Positions 11,432 through 21,984 of a stretch of 64,000 nucleotides of DNA are shown piece by piece. The notes below the pieces were generated by a model, which was not told the DNA's origin, ran no database searches, and saw only the letters and a list, made by a program, of their open reading frames with translations. The first letter of the stretch is position 1; every line of letters starts with the position of its first letter. This stretch comes from Branchipolynoe longqiensis (taxonomy: Eukaryota; Annelida; Polychaeta; Phyllodocida; Polynoidae). The stretch spans positions 27,885,005 through 27,949,004 of the forward strand of contig CM059186.1 in assembly GCA_030323885.1 (NCBI GenBank), read 5' to 3'. The position numbers and the translations under genes are program-made.

Positions 11432-11695
11432 TCAAGACTTTGAGCTCCAGCCTAGAACGAGCCCATCAGGCAAGATTAATGGAAAATCCTGAGTGGTTTA
11501 AGAAATAACTCAGAATCTTATTAAAGCTTAACTCCAGTGCCTATTTATTTAGGTAAGATGTTATTTGTATAAAAAAAAAATGCCCATCATAAAGTATGGA
11601 TTCGGCAGATGATTTTGAAAAGCATTAACTTCATTCTATTAACGTTTATGGGTCGTGGAATAAATGAAGGCTATTAACAGGTGTTAACATCAGTG
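11432..11695. other. No recognisable gene
   Basis: Mixed sequence with no supported feature. Confidence 0.5.
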
Positions 11696-11699
11696 TTTT

Positions 11700-12015
11700 G
11701 AAGGTGAACCCCCAACCCACACATGCATCCACACACCCACACACGCACCCACACACGCACCCACCCACATATGAACCCACACACCCACACACACCGACAA
11801 CCTCATACCAACACACACGCGCACCCACACCACCACACCCACACCCACGCACTCACACCCATGCACCCCCACACACGCACGCAGACACCGACACTTCCAC
11901 ACACCCCACACCCACCCACACACACCTACCCACTCACACACCCAAACACCCGCGCACCCACACATCCACACCCACACCCCCACGCACCCACACACACACA
12001 CAAACACACTCATCC
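11700..12015. repeat. (CACACC)n/(CA)n-rich tract
   Basis: C+A-rich repeat of CACACCCACACACGCAC-type words. Long Cys/Val/Gly or Thr/His/Pro frames are composition artefacts. Confidence 0.85.
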
Positions 12016-12079
12016 CACTGAGGACGCTTACTATCAACAACGACTCAGTCATACTATAAGAGGGACCGCCATCCGCGGC

Positions 12080-12355
12080 TCAGTGGTTGCTACTAGCTAC
12101 TGTTCTTACTGTATCCGTCCAGCAGGTGGACTTATCGGTGACCAAGCTGTGCTCGGCCCGGCCCCTTAGCACATCAAGCAACAACTTGATCAGTTTACTC
12201 TCTGTTTCGCTCACCTCCCTCCGAATTTTTGCTACCACACTACTCTTCAAATTTGACTTATTATTGCTTTTGAGTCGAAATTGGAGATATTGGATTACAC
12301 AGACTTCGTTTTTGTTAATATCGCCATCAATGTTTTCGGTACACACGATTGACAC
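12080..12355 (-). CDS. Hypothetical open frame, possible exon
   Basis: A 91-codon frame in non-repetitive sequence, not recognised as any family. The predicted peptide has mixed composition with a charged helical stretch rich in Lys, Arg, Ser and Leu in its middle, unlike the low-complexity frames around it. There is no ATG: the frame begins at a GTG and is closed upstream by a TAG, so it would have to be an internal exon or a transposon remnant. No splice sites are convincing. Confidence 0.2.
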   Translation of the reverse strand: MSIVCTENIDGDINKNEVCVIQYLQFRLKSNNKSNLKSSVVAKIRREVSETESKLIKLLLDVLRGRAEHSLVTDKSTCWTDTVRTVASSNH

Positions 12356-12429
12356 GATTGACCTGGTCAGCTCTGGTCCACCCCCGAGGTGGCCCCCCTA
12401 CGTTTTCAACAATATCACAACAAAGTAAT

Positions 12430-13010
12430 ATTATGGATTCCTCTTCATCTGATTCTTTTTCAGCCTGCAATGCGATTCAAATAGCTTTGGACAATAATAA
12501 AAAGATGATAGAAGTGGTCACCGCACATCGATGTGCGGATAATTGGCTGTCGTATCCTCTGCCTTTTTGAGCCCCATAGGGCCGCACTCACCTTAACAAA
12601 AAAAAACAGGCTCACCTAAGAACTATCATGTAGCGCTATCTGTCCTTGTAGCATCGTCCTGCAAATACGATATAAGTACGATATAAAAACAAGTCTGAAC
12701 GAGTCGGGGGCCGACAACATTGCACTTCTCTTTTATTCTCCGAACAATATTGCCGACCGCTGTCGTTGTTTACATCTGCCAATATACTCTAGGTGGCGCC
12801 AGTCGTCGCCAGTCGTCGCCTCCCCACCCCTTAACTCTTGCGTTCCCCACTAGGAGACGCCACTGTAGCACCATAGTCCTGCTGGTGCACTGTTAGGATG
12901 TAGTGTTGTGTCGTGTCAGCGCCGAGTTTTTATCGACAATTTGATTCGGTGGTCTTTGAAGCGAAAAACATGCCAAATCAATTTTGCAAACGTAAATGCT
13001 GAACATAGTG
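12430..13010. other. Non-repetitive segment without gene call
   Basis: Mostly unique-looking sequence. The minus strand contains GAATAAAAGAG near 12730, which could be a poly(A) signal. No coding frame, RNA gene or transposon end is supported. Confidence 0.4.
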
Positions 13011-13039
13011 TTTATTGCCAATCGCCAATCACAACAACA

Positions 13040-14065
13040 AATCAACAATATGCCATGACACAACAGTCGACACAACCAACAAACAACACAACCAAATAAC
13101 AAACAACCAAACAACTAACACAACAACCACAACAACCAATCCTAAACCAACAAACAAACAAACAATCAACAACCACAACCACAACAAACAAACAACCAAC
13201 AAAACAGCACCACCAACTACCAACCAAACAACCACAACCTACAACAGTCGACATAACCAAATAACCAACAACAACCAACAACCAACCAACAACCAACCAA
13301 ACAACAACCACAACCAACAAACAACACAACCAACCAACAACAGTCGACACAGCCAACCAACCACCCAACCAAACAAACAACCAAACAAACAACAATCAAC
13401 AACAACCAACTGAACAACCAATCCTATCAACAGTCAACACAACAAACAACAAACCAACAACAAACAATCAACAAACACAAACAACACAACCAACAAACAA
13501 CACAACCAACCAACCAACTAACAAACACAGCCAACAACCAACCAAATGAACAACCAATCATGTCACGCCAATCACCAACAACAACAACAACAGTCAACAC
13601 AACCAACAACACCAACCACAGCCAACAACACCAACAATCAACAACCACAACACAAACAATCACAAACATCAACCAACAACACAACCAACAACCAACAACC
13701 AACCAACCACAACCAACAACAGTCAACACAACACAAACAAATAACAATCAACACAACCAGCAACCAAACACCACACCCAGCAACCAACAACAGTCAACAC
13801 AACCAAATAACAAACAACACAACCAACAACCAACCACAACCAACAACACTCAACACAACCAAATAACAAAGAACACAACCACAACCAACCACAACCAACA
13901 ACAGTCGACACAACCAACCAAACAACAAACACCACAACCAACCAACCAACCACCACAACCAACCAACCAACAACCAACCAACCAACCAACCAACCAACCA
14001 ACCAACAACCACAACCACCAATGGTCGACACAACCAAACAACACAACAACCACAACAACCTAGAC
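13040..14065. repeat. A+C-only degenerate minisatellite (CAACCAA)
   Basis: About 1 kb in which the plus strand is almost entirely A and C, made of AACAACCAACCAAACAAC-type words. An irregular longer motif, CAACAGTCGACACAACC, recurs at roughly 13062, 13245, 13338, 13590, 13719, 13790 and 13899, with TC(A/G)AC variants. The word resembles an enlarged SINE-A tail. Gln/Asn/Thr-rich plus frames and Val/Cys/Leu minus frames are artefacts. Confidence 0.85.
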
Positions 14066-14114
14066 CAACTATACAAGTCGCTTTCTACGAATCGGTTTAC
14101 ATCGTCCGTGTGAA

Positions 14115-14614
14115 NNNNNNNNNNNNNNNNNNNNNNNNNNNNNNNNNNNNNNNNNNNNNNNNNNNNNNNNNNNNNNNNNNNNNNNNNNNNNNNNNNNNNN
14201 NNNNNNNNNNNNNNNNNNNNNNNNNNNNNNNNNNNNNNNNNNNNNNNNNNNNNNNNNNNNNNNNNNNNNNNNNNNNNNNNNNNNNNNNNNNNNNNNNNNN
14301 NNNNNNNNNNNNNNNNNNNNNNNNNNNNNNNNNNNNNNNNNNNNNNNNNNNNNNNNNNNNNNNNNNNNNNNNNNNNNNNNNNNNNNNNNNNNNNNNNNNN
14401 NNNNNNNNNNNNNNNNNNNNNNNNNNNNNNNNNNNNNNNNNNNNNNNNNNNNNNNNNNNNNNNNNNNNNNNNNNNNNNNNNNNNNNNNNNNNNNNNNNNN
14501 NNNNNNNNNNNNNNNNNNNNNNNNNNNNNNNNNNNNNNNNNNNNNNNNNNNNNNNNNNNNNNNNNNNNNNNNNNNNNNNNNNNNNNNNNNNNNNNNNNNN
14601 NNNNNNNNNNNNNN
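14115..14614. other. Assembly gap (500 N)
   Basis: Exactly 500 undetermined bases, a round number typical of a placeholder gap of unknown true size. It separates the A+C repeat from a 70-bp satellite. Confidence 0.98.
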
Positions 14615-16266
14615 ATGCATGGTGTTGACGGGGTCGACTACATCCAACTTAAAGCTGCATAGTCTTGCACCTGGTCCTTTCATAATGCCTGGTGTTGACA
14701 GGGCCGACTACATCCAACTTAAAGCTGCATAGTCTTGCACCTGGTCCTTTCATAATGCCTGGTGTTGACAGGGCCGACTACATCCAACTTAAAGCTGCAT
14801 AGTCTTGCGCCTGGTCCTTTCATGCCGTGTTTGTATGGCGATACATCCAACTTAAAGCTGCATAGTCTTGCACCTGGTCCTTTCATAATGCCTGGGTGTT
14901 GACAGGGCCGACTACATCCAACTTAAAGCAGCATAGTCTTGCACCTCGGTCCTTTCATAATGCTGGTGTTAAAGGGGTCAGACTACATCCAACTTAGCAG
15001 CATAGTCTTGCACCTGGTCCTTTCATAATGCCTGGTGTGACAGGCCGACTACATCCAACTTAAAGCTGCATAGTCTTGCACTGGTCCTTTCATAATGCCT
15101 GGTGTTGACAGGGCCGACTACATCCAACTTAAAGCTGCATAGTCTTGCACCTGGTCCTTTCATAATGCCTGGTGTTGACAGGGCCGACTACATCCAACTT
15201 AAAGCAGCATAGTCTTGCACCTGGTCCTTTCATAATGCCTGGTGTTAACGGGGTCAACTACATCCAACTTAAAGCTGCATAGTCTTGCACCTGGTCCTTT
15301 CATAATGCCTGGTGTTGACAGGGCCGACTACATCCAACTTAAAGCAGCATAGTCTTGCACCTGGTCCTTTCATAATGCCTGGTGTTGACAGGGCCGACTA
15401 CATCCAACTTAAAGCTGCATAGTCTTGCACCTGGTCCTTTCATAATGCCTGGTGTTGACGGCGGCCGACTACATCCAACTTAAAGCTGCATAGTCTTGCA
15501 CCTCGTCCTTTCATAATGCCTGGTATTGATGGTGGGCGACTACATCCAAATTAAAGCAGCATAGTCTTGCACCTGGTCCTTTCATAATGCCTGGTGTTAA
15601 CGGGGTCAACTACCTCCAAATTAAAGCTGCATAGTCTTGCACCTGGTCCTTTCATAATGCCTGATATGGACGGTGGCCGACTACATCCAAATTAAAGCAG
15701 CATAGTCTTGCACCTGGTCCTTTCATAATGCCTGGTGTTAACGGGGTCAACTACATCCAACTTAAAGCTGCATAGTCTTGCACCTGGTCCTTTCATAATG
15801 CCTGGTGTTGACAGGGCCGACTACATCCAACTTAAAGCTGCATAGTCTTGCACCTGGTCCTTTCATAATGCCTGGTGTTGACAGGGCCGACTACATCCAA
15901 CTTAAAGCTGCATAGTCTTGCACCTGGTCCTTTCATAATGCCTGGTGTTGACAGGGCCACTACATCCAACTTAAAGCTGCATAGTCTTGCACCTGGTCCT
16001 TTCATAATGCTGGTGTTGACAGGGCCGACTACATCCAACTTAAAGCTGCATAGTCTTGCACCTGGTCCTTTCATAATGCCTGGTGTTGACAAGGGCCGAC
16101 TACATCCAACTTAAAGCTGCATAGTCTTGCACCTGGTCCTTTCATAATGCCTGGTGTTGACAGGGCCGACTACATCCAACTTAAAGCTGCATAGTCTTGC
16201 ACCTGGTCCTTTCATAATGCCTGGTGTTGACAGGGCCGACTACATCCAACTTAAAGCAGCATAGTC
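14615..16266. repeat. 70-bp satellite array
   Basis: About 23-24 head-to-tail copies of a 70-bp unit containing TACATCCAACTTAAAGCTGC, ATAGTCTTGCACCTGG and CATAATGCCTGGTGTTGACA. Most copies differ by a few bases. A variant with AAAGCAGCATAG is often followed by GTTAACGGGGTCAAC, suggesting a partial higher-order pattern. The array begins at the N gap, so its left extent is unknown. Scattered single-base indels could be biological or assembly noise. Confidence 0.95.
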
Positions 16267-16309
16267 ACCCAACACAAACCAGACGTGACGCCCCGAATAA
16301 TTTGAGAGC

Positions 16310-16500
16310 ACCCCGCCTCCCAATCTTGGTAGGTGGTGCGATTCAAACCCTCAGGTTCGAACCCTGGTCGAGTCAAATTAATTACTTTTAAATTTATACT
16401 TGTCACTACCTAGTCTGGTGGACGACATTACTAGGATAGGGCAAGGAATAGTGGAATGAGGAAGGCCAATTGTCAACGGTTGAAATTGCCCCGGCTTCAT
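16310..16500 (+). mobile_element. SINE-A variant with alternative body, copy 1
   Basis: The head (GGTTCGAACCCTGGTCGAG) and the first part of the body match SINE-A. After GGATAGGGCAAGGA the sequence departs into AGTGGAATGAGG and CCAATTGT. The same departure is seen at 42756-42970, so this is a subfamily with a different 3' part rather than random decay. Confidence 0.65.
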
Positions 16501-16619
16501 CAACTAATGTAGCAACAAAAACTCTGGATGGCATTTTTCAATTTAAATCTCTGGTTGCCATTTTGGCTGAAACGGGAGTGACTTGATCAGATTATAGTGA
16601 TCGTCAACTGCTGAGTTTT

Positions 16620-16856
16620 GTATCCCAACAACATCCAAAGTCATATCAGAGCCGGGTGCAACTTTACACTGTGATAGTGCGCACTCATGTTGGTTTTATA
16701 GCACTGCCCCTCTGATATACCATACCCTGCATCATTATTTAATGCCACTCAGTCAAGTTATTCCAAACGGTTGCCCTATCCCAGCCTGATAAGTTATCAA
16801 CTTTGTAAATCTTTGGTTTGACTCGGCCTGGGATCGATCCCACGAACTCCGATTTT
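16620..16856 (-). mobile_element. SINE-A copy, old and degenerate
   Basis: Recognisable on the minus strand from the 3' core (CATATCAGAGCCGGGT on the plus strand) through GATAGTGCGCACTCATG to GGTTTGACTCGGCCTGGGAT. Many substitutions and small deletions. Confidence 0.6.
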
Positions 16857-16871
16857 GTTTCACTGATTAGG

Positions 16872-17090
16872 AATTTGTTGTTGTTGGTTGTTGTTTTACG
16901 TCATAACGACGTCTAAGGTGATATCAGGACGGGTATCGACATGTGATAGTGCGCACTCCTGGCGATTTTATGGTGCTGTCCCACTGGGAAATCAGGCCGC
17001 CAGCACCATGACCCGATATCATACTCAATCACATTATCCTGACACTGAGCTAACCAGTTCTTTCCCTATCCTAATAATGCTTATTATGAA
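16872..17090 (-). mobile_element. SINE-A copy, 5'-truncated
   Basis: Contains the tail (TTGTTGTTGG), the 3' core (TCTAAGGTGATATCAGGACG) and body as far as CCCTATCCTAATAATGC. The tRNA-like head is missing. Confidence 0.75.
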
Positions 17091-17171
17091 TTTAGATTTT
17101 TCGTAGATGACGTGAGGTCAGTTGGTAAGTGGTCTCAGTAGGTCGTCTCCACCGGGACTAGCAGGGTTACA

Positions 17172-17850
17172 TTTGTTTGTCTGTTGTTTTACGTCCTAGC
17201 AACATATAAAGGTCGCATTCCTTACACGCGTAATGCGAATGCGAATGCGAATGCGACAAAAAATCGAAACGCCTTGAAACCTATGAGGTACATTCCTTAC
17301 ACGCGTAATGCGAATGCGAATGCGAATGCGAATGAAAATCCATTATCCCGATCGCTCCATGTAGCGATCGGTGCGTAATGCGTTATGCGTCAAGCTGGGT
17401 GTGAATAGAAACCTGAGTCTGATGTGTCCATTAGTTTAACACCAGGAGAGGTGACTGAGCATTACGGAACAGTCACACACAGGGGTGCTGATTGGAAACA
17501 CATGGTGAGCTGGGCACCCGGGAGACATATGGTTAGGGGAAAGCTAAAAATGCTACCATATGCACAGAAATATGAATACTTATCTATAATTTGGCTATAA
17601 TAAAGGTAGGAACCCCCATGTGACATACAAAAAGTTACATAGATATACATGCAATATTTGGTCATATACAGAGCAGTATGGAGAATAATTGTTTATTTTT
17701 ATTTTTTAAATATAGCCAGTCGTGTGCTGCATAACGCATTACGCATAACGTGTGTAAGGAATGATGGCATTCGCATACCGCATAACGCATTACGCATTAC
17801 GCCTGTAAGGAATGCGACCTTAAGGTCATATCAGGATGGTGCAGGGTTAC
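17172..17850 (-). mobile_element. SINE-A fragment split by a MITE
   Basis: Only the tail and 3' core remain. The fragment reads TTTTACGTCCTAGCAACATA up to position 17209 and resumes at 17821 with TAAGGTCATATCAGG. The interruption is the element at 17210-17820. Confidence 0.75.
17210..17820. mobile_element. PIF/Harbinger-like MITE in a SINE-A fragment
   Basis: Terminal inverted repeats AGGTCGCATTCCTTACACGC (left) and the complement of GCCTGTAAGGAATGCGACCT (right) match with one mismatch over about 28 bp. TAA at 17207-17209 is repeated at 17821-17823. The surrounding SINE-A gives the empty site, which supports TAA as a real 3-bp target duplication. TWA duplications are characteristic of PIF/Harbinger elements. 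A second copy of each terminus lies inside the element (about 17288 and 17737), with GCGAAT hexamer repeats next to the left ones. No transposase frame is present. Confidence 0.8.
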
Positions 17851-17866
17851 ATGACCAAGTTAGAAT

Positions 17867-17930
17867 AGTTAAAATTGTATAATCCGATGGTTTTCAGCTT
17901 CTGCCGTATCTTTTCAGATACATGTCATGA
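17867..17930. mobile_element. R-element end fragment
   Basis: Starts GTTAAAATTGTATAATCCGA and continues like the R-element terminus (see 47263-47668). It is cut short by the adjacent TA-flanked MITE. Confidence 0.55.
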
Positions 17931-17935
17931 CCATA

Positions 17936-18158
17936 CTATAAAAAGGTTCTATCTGACAAAGTGACCGAATTGGTGGTATGGATGTAAAAATGTTCTATCT
18001 ACAAAAGGCTATCATGCAGTAGTTACACAACTGTTTCTCAACTGGTATTTTTCACTGAGATATATTAAAAATAATATTGTTCTATCTGCTTTGCTTTACA
18101 CAGCTTCAGTCCTCGTTATCTCGAAAGCACCATTTTGTCAGATAGAACCTTTTTATAG
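17936..18158. mobile_element. Mariner-type MITE with TA target duplication
   Basis: Terminal inverted repeats of about 25 bp, perfect by eye: CTATAAAAAGGTTCTATCTG on the left and its complement on the right. TA lies at 17934-17935 and again at 18159-18160. At 223 bp it is non-autonomous. A TA duplication fits the Tc1/mariner superfamily; the exact family is not known. Confidence 0.8.
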
Positions 18159-18173
18159 TAAGGTCGCGATGTA

Positions 18174-18516
18174 TTAAAGTTGCATAGTCCAATGGTTTTG
18201 AGCTTGTGTCATTTTCTGAGATAAAAATATTAGTTTGATCATTATAATCTATCTTTCTTTAGTTTGAAGTCACTTTTATTTTAAATGGCTAACTTTTGAG
18301 ATATTTGAAGTGCAAATATGTGAAATTAATGCCAAAACTCTGGCCCCATATGCGTTAGCAGTAAAAGGTTCTATTAAATTGACTCAGTGTTCCCTTCTAT
18401 GTAGCGACAAATGCTTAATAAGTGCATCAGTATCTAAATCAGATATGTAGAATCAAATTTAGATAATTGCTTCGCTTTTGAAAATTTACTGTTTTCATAC
18501 GGACTATGCAAATTTA
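18174..18516. mobile_element. R element (TTAA-ended AT-rich MITE)
   Basis: Begins TTAAAGTTGCATAGTCC and ends with its approximate complement (CGGACTATGCAAATTTAA). The interior shares long blocks with other R copies: GAGATAAAAATATTAG, AAATGGCTAACTTTTGAGAT and CCAAAACTCTG. No transposase is encoded. Confidence 0.8.
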
Positions 18517-18662
18517 ACTTAAGTTGATTGCTACAATTTACTGTTGAAGTTTAAAGTAATTTTTTTTCATTTCGAATTGTTAAATGTTTTGGGAGATATT
18601 TGAAGTCAAAACAAGCCAAATTAATTTGGGCTTTGTTTTAAGCGCTTTTGAGAATAGCAGTG
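18517..18662. mobile_element. R-element-related fragment
   Basis: Diverged R-type sequence (GGGAGATATTTGAAGTCAAA, AAGCCAAATTAATTTGG) without intact ends. Confidence 0.45.
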
Positions 18663-18665
18663 TAG

Positions 18666-18998
18666 CTGGTTGGTTGGTTGCTGGAGTTTTACGTCCTGGC
18701 AACATCTAAGGTCATATCAGGACGGGTACCAACTTGTGACAGTCTGTACTCATGCCAACTTTATGGTGCTGCCCCACTGGGAGACCAGGCTACCAGCACC
18801 ATGACCTGATATCCCACTCAGTCATATTATCCTGAGTCAACCAGTCCTTGCCCTATCCTAATAATGCCAAGTGCCTGGCTAGGAAGCGACAAGTATCAAT
18901 TTTGTAAGTCATTGGTTTGACTCGACTGGGAATCGAACTCCTGATCTCCTGCACCAAAGGCCTGCGCTCTACCAATTCGGTCACCACGTCCGGCCAGC
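18666..18998 (-). mobile_element. SINE-A full-length copy (head type 1)
   Basis: Complete from the tail (TTGGTTGGTTGCTGGAG) through the body to a type-1 tRNA-like head ending CGGTCACCACGTCCGG on the plus strand, the complement of the A-box region. The B-box region appears as GGGAATCGAACTCC. Confidence 0.85.
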
Positions 18999-19029
18999 AG
19001 TGTAGCACATGCACACCAAACTGAAATAA

Positions 19030-19140
19030 TTGCTTAAAGTTGCATGGTCCGATGAAATATATATTTTTCGAAACGACACTACTTATCTACATTTGATTCA
19101 TTATACCCAACTTAGATATTGGTGTGTTAACTAGTAGTTT
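19030..19140. mobile_element. R-element fragment
   Basis: Terminal part of an R element: TAAAGTTGCATGGTCCGATG, then ATTTGATTCATTATACCCAA and CTTAGATATTGGTG. Confidence 0.6.
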
Positions 19141-19339
19141 GGGACAGCATACACACAATAATCAGTGAAGTTACTACCTCATCCCATTGGACACTTACGT
19201 TGAGGACACCATTAGGCAGGGAGGCCACAAACGAATTAGGTAAATCTTGTGACCTGATTTGTCTTGCCTGCATTCCCAATAGCATATATGGGATAAGTCA
19301 GGTTCTAACACATACACAATACTAGGTCAACTGACATCA

Positions 19340-19538
19340 CATATCCCACTCAGTCACATTACCCTGACACTGAGCCAACCAGTCCTTGTCCTATCCTAAT
19401 AATGCCGAGCGCCAGGCTAGGAAGCGACTATCAATTTTTAAGTCATTGGTTTGACTCGACCAGGGTTCGAACCCACGACCCCACGATTTACCAACACGGG
19501 AGACGGACGCTCTAACTTTTCGGCCATCCCATCTGGTC
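19340..19538 (-). mobile_element. SINE-A copy lacking its 3' third
   Basis: Minus-strand copy beginning abruptly at CATATCCCACTCAGTCAC and ending with a type-2 head (CGGCCATCCCATCTGGT). Directly after the head comes CTCTCCTGTGCGGA, the first copy of the target duplication of the next SINE. Confidence 0.75.
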
Positions 19539-19552
19539 TCTCCTGTGCGGAT

Positions 19553-19889
19553 TTGTTTGTTTGTTTGTTGTTGTTTTACATCCTTGAAACATCTAAGGTC
19601 ATATCAGGACGGGTACCAACTTGTGACAGTGCACACTCATGGTGACTTTATAGTGCTGTCCCACTGGGAAACCAGGCTGCCCCCACCATGACCTGATATC
19701 CCACTCAGTCACATTATCCTGACACCGAGCGAACCAGTCCCTGCCCTATCCTATTAATGCCAAGCACCAGGCGAGGAAGCAACAAGTATCAATTTTTAAG
19801 TCATTGGTTTGACTCGACCAGGGTTCGACCCCACGATCTACCAACACGGGAAACGGACGCTCTAACTCATTCGGCCATCCCGTCTGGTC
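19553..19889 (-). mobile_element. SINE-A full-length copy with 14-bp target duplication
   Basis: Complete minus-strand copy with a (TTTG)n tail and type-2 head. It is flanked by identical 14-bp repeats CTCTCCTGTGCGGA at 19539-19552 and 19890-19903, as expected of target-primed (LINE-mediated) insertion. Confidence 0.9.
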
Positions 19890-19903
19890 TCTCCTGTGCG
19901 GAA

Positions 19904-20125
19904 GATCGGGAGTTCAATTCCCGGTCGAGTCAAACCATTGACTTACAAAATTGATACTTGTGGCTAACTAGCCTGGCACTCGCCATTATTAGGATAGTGC
20001 AAGGACTGATTAGCTCAGTATCAGGATAATGTGAGTGAGTGAGAAATCAGATCATGGTGACGGCAGCCTGGTCTCCCAGTGGGACAGCACTATAAAGTCA
20101 TCATGAGTGCGCACTGGCTCAAATC
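19904..20125 (+). mobile_element. SINE-A copy, truncated at both ends
   Basis: Plus-strand copy starting in the head (GATCGGGAGTTCAATTCCCG) and running to the body's AGTGCGCACTGG. The 3' core and tail are absent. Confidence 0.7.
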
Positions 20126-20410
20126 TTGATTTCGCTTTAGGCTTTTGTTGCCGAAATAATATTTCACAAGCCATACTCAAGACTAGTTAACACTATGGAT
20201 TACAGATCAATTCAAACAAACACAGCGTCCTGTGTTGAGGTTTAAATCGTGCACAAACTCCACAGATATGAATAGAGAGCATTGTGGCTCGTGCTATTTA
20301 TAGACCACTTATGTCTGTTCTATTGATGGGAAACCACTCTCTCTCTCTCTTTTTATTTTTTTTATTTATTAAACTAAAACCAGTGGATATTGAACTGCAA
20401 ACAACTTTTA

Positions 20411-21138
20411 TGGGCCTGTCACACTACGATGTATAGCTTTAGCATATGCCGATGTATGTGATTTTCGACCAACATGTCAGTGTATGTCGTCATACGTTAC
20501 GTATACGTTGGGCATACGTAGGGTATGTACCGGTTACGATGTTATACGTCGTCTTACGTTGCCATGCGTCGAGGCTCCGAAAAAATGTTGTGCATGCTAA
20601 AAATTTCCAACATGTGTCAACGTGTGACTCGTACATTGAACTACGCTGCATGTACATTCGGGATACGTCAGCTTACATTGGGAGTATGTTAGGGATACAT
20701 TGGTATACGTTGCTGCACATTAGCCATACGTTCAGCTGGTGGGAACGTGCAGTCCCCGTACAGTCCGCATACAGTCCACATACTGCCAATGGATGCATTA
20801 CGTACTCCTAACATACTTCAAATATATGCCTGCTGTATCTCCAGTGTATTTAACGTATATGCCACACTTCTAGCGATGGGGTAAAGTATGTAACATTGGT
20901 CAGCATTCCATGAGTGTATGCGAGCATTTTGCGAATGTTTTGTGAGGCACATGAATGCTCTCATACACTAGCAATACGTCAGAGATATGTTCTGCATATG
21001 TTACGTACGTTGTGTGTATGTTGTGTATACACCCATTGTTATCCCCCGCCGCTGAAAAGTTTGACGAATGCCGACGTACTGGCAAATTTTCTAACGTTGA
21101 GCACGCGCTGACGCCGTACGTCGTAGTGTGACAGGGCC
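20411..21138 (-). mobile_element. E1, Harbinger-like MITE with ACGT-word interior
   Basis: Ends TGGGCCTGTCACACTACGAT and GTCGTAGTGTGACAGGGCC are inverted repeats. TTA at 20408-20410 recurs at 21139-21141 (a TWA-type duplication). The interior is saturated with TACGT, ATACGT and GTATGT words. A degenerate core (TTGTGCATGC near 20588-20597) and a subterminal AAAAGTTTGACGAATGCC match landmarks shared with E2-E5. Minus strand is used to match the orientation of E3-E5. No protein is encoded. Confidence 0.8.
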
Positions 21139-21187
21139 TTAGTCGAAAGATCAATTAACAGAGAAACATTATGTTGTTCACAATGTT

Positions 21188-21338
21188 TTGTTTGTTATTG
21201 GGGTTTTATGTCCTGGCAACATCATATCAGGACGGATACCAACTTATGACAGTGTGCGCTCATGACGACTTTATAGTGCTGCCTCACTGGGGAACCAGAC
21301 TGCCAGCACCATGACCCGATTTCCTACTCAATCACATT
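21188..21338 (-). mobile_element. SINE-A copy, 5'-truncated
   Basis: Tail, 3' core and body to CCTACTCAATCACATTGG, then a sharp switch to R-element sequence. Confidence 0.75.
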
Positions 21339-21510
21339 GGCAAAATTATTTTTTGGATGTTTGTAACTTCAAATATCTCAAAAGTTAACATTTAAAAGAA
21401 GAGAAAATTTATTTCAAACTAAAGTAAGGTAGATTATAACGATCAATCTAATATATTCATCTCAGAAAATGACAGAAACTCAAAACCATCGGACTATGCA
21501 ACTTTAATTC
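21339..21510. mobile_element. R-element half copy
   Basis: Matches the right half of R: CTTCAAATATCTCAAAAGTT, CTAAAGTAAGGTAGATTATA, then the terminus CATCGGACTATGCAACTTTA. Confidence 0.75.
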
Positions 21511-21982
21511 TACCTGGTGAATGGCAGTGTTCCATACAGAGCCGACTTAATAAATCCATGACACATTTGAAAAAGAATTAAAATTCTGCATGTCGATCTA
21601 AAATAGCCTGGATTTAGATCAAGAGTAAAAGGTATTTTGGATCAAAGTAAGAGTTACTTTGCTGTTTCGTTGGTCTCACTTTAATCATGTTTTCAATCTT
21701 TACGATTTTTCATAGCAAGTATAGAGAAAATGGTGTGTTTCTGAAGGCATTGCATTAAAACCTTTCAAATTCAAGCCAGTTATTGTTGACAAATTTGACA
21801 TGTCTTGCATTTAGATCTAGACAATTCTGATATAGATCTGGAGATCTATGTTGAGAAGTAAATAGATAGAAAGCTGCAATTTAATGTTTGCCTGCGCTTA
21901 CATTGCTGGTCAAGAAGCTATGGCAACATTACACATTGATAGCCAGCTTTTGAGTATTTTAATTATATTTTTGCTATTTATG
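21511..21982. other. No recognisable gene
   Basis: AT-rich sequence with no supported open frame or element boundary. Confidence 0.5.
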
Positions 21983-21984
21983 AA

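Noticed and set aside
13015..14076. Gln/Asn/Thr-rich plus frames and Val/Leu/Cys-rich minus frames
   Set aside because: Artefacts of an A+C-only repeat.
14615..16266. CRISPR-like array
   Set aside because: The 70-bp units are directly tandem without distinct spacers, and the sequence is eukaryotic.
20446..20811. 121-codon frame inside E1
   Set aside because: Lies wholly within a non-coding MITE built of ACGT words.
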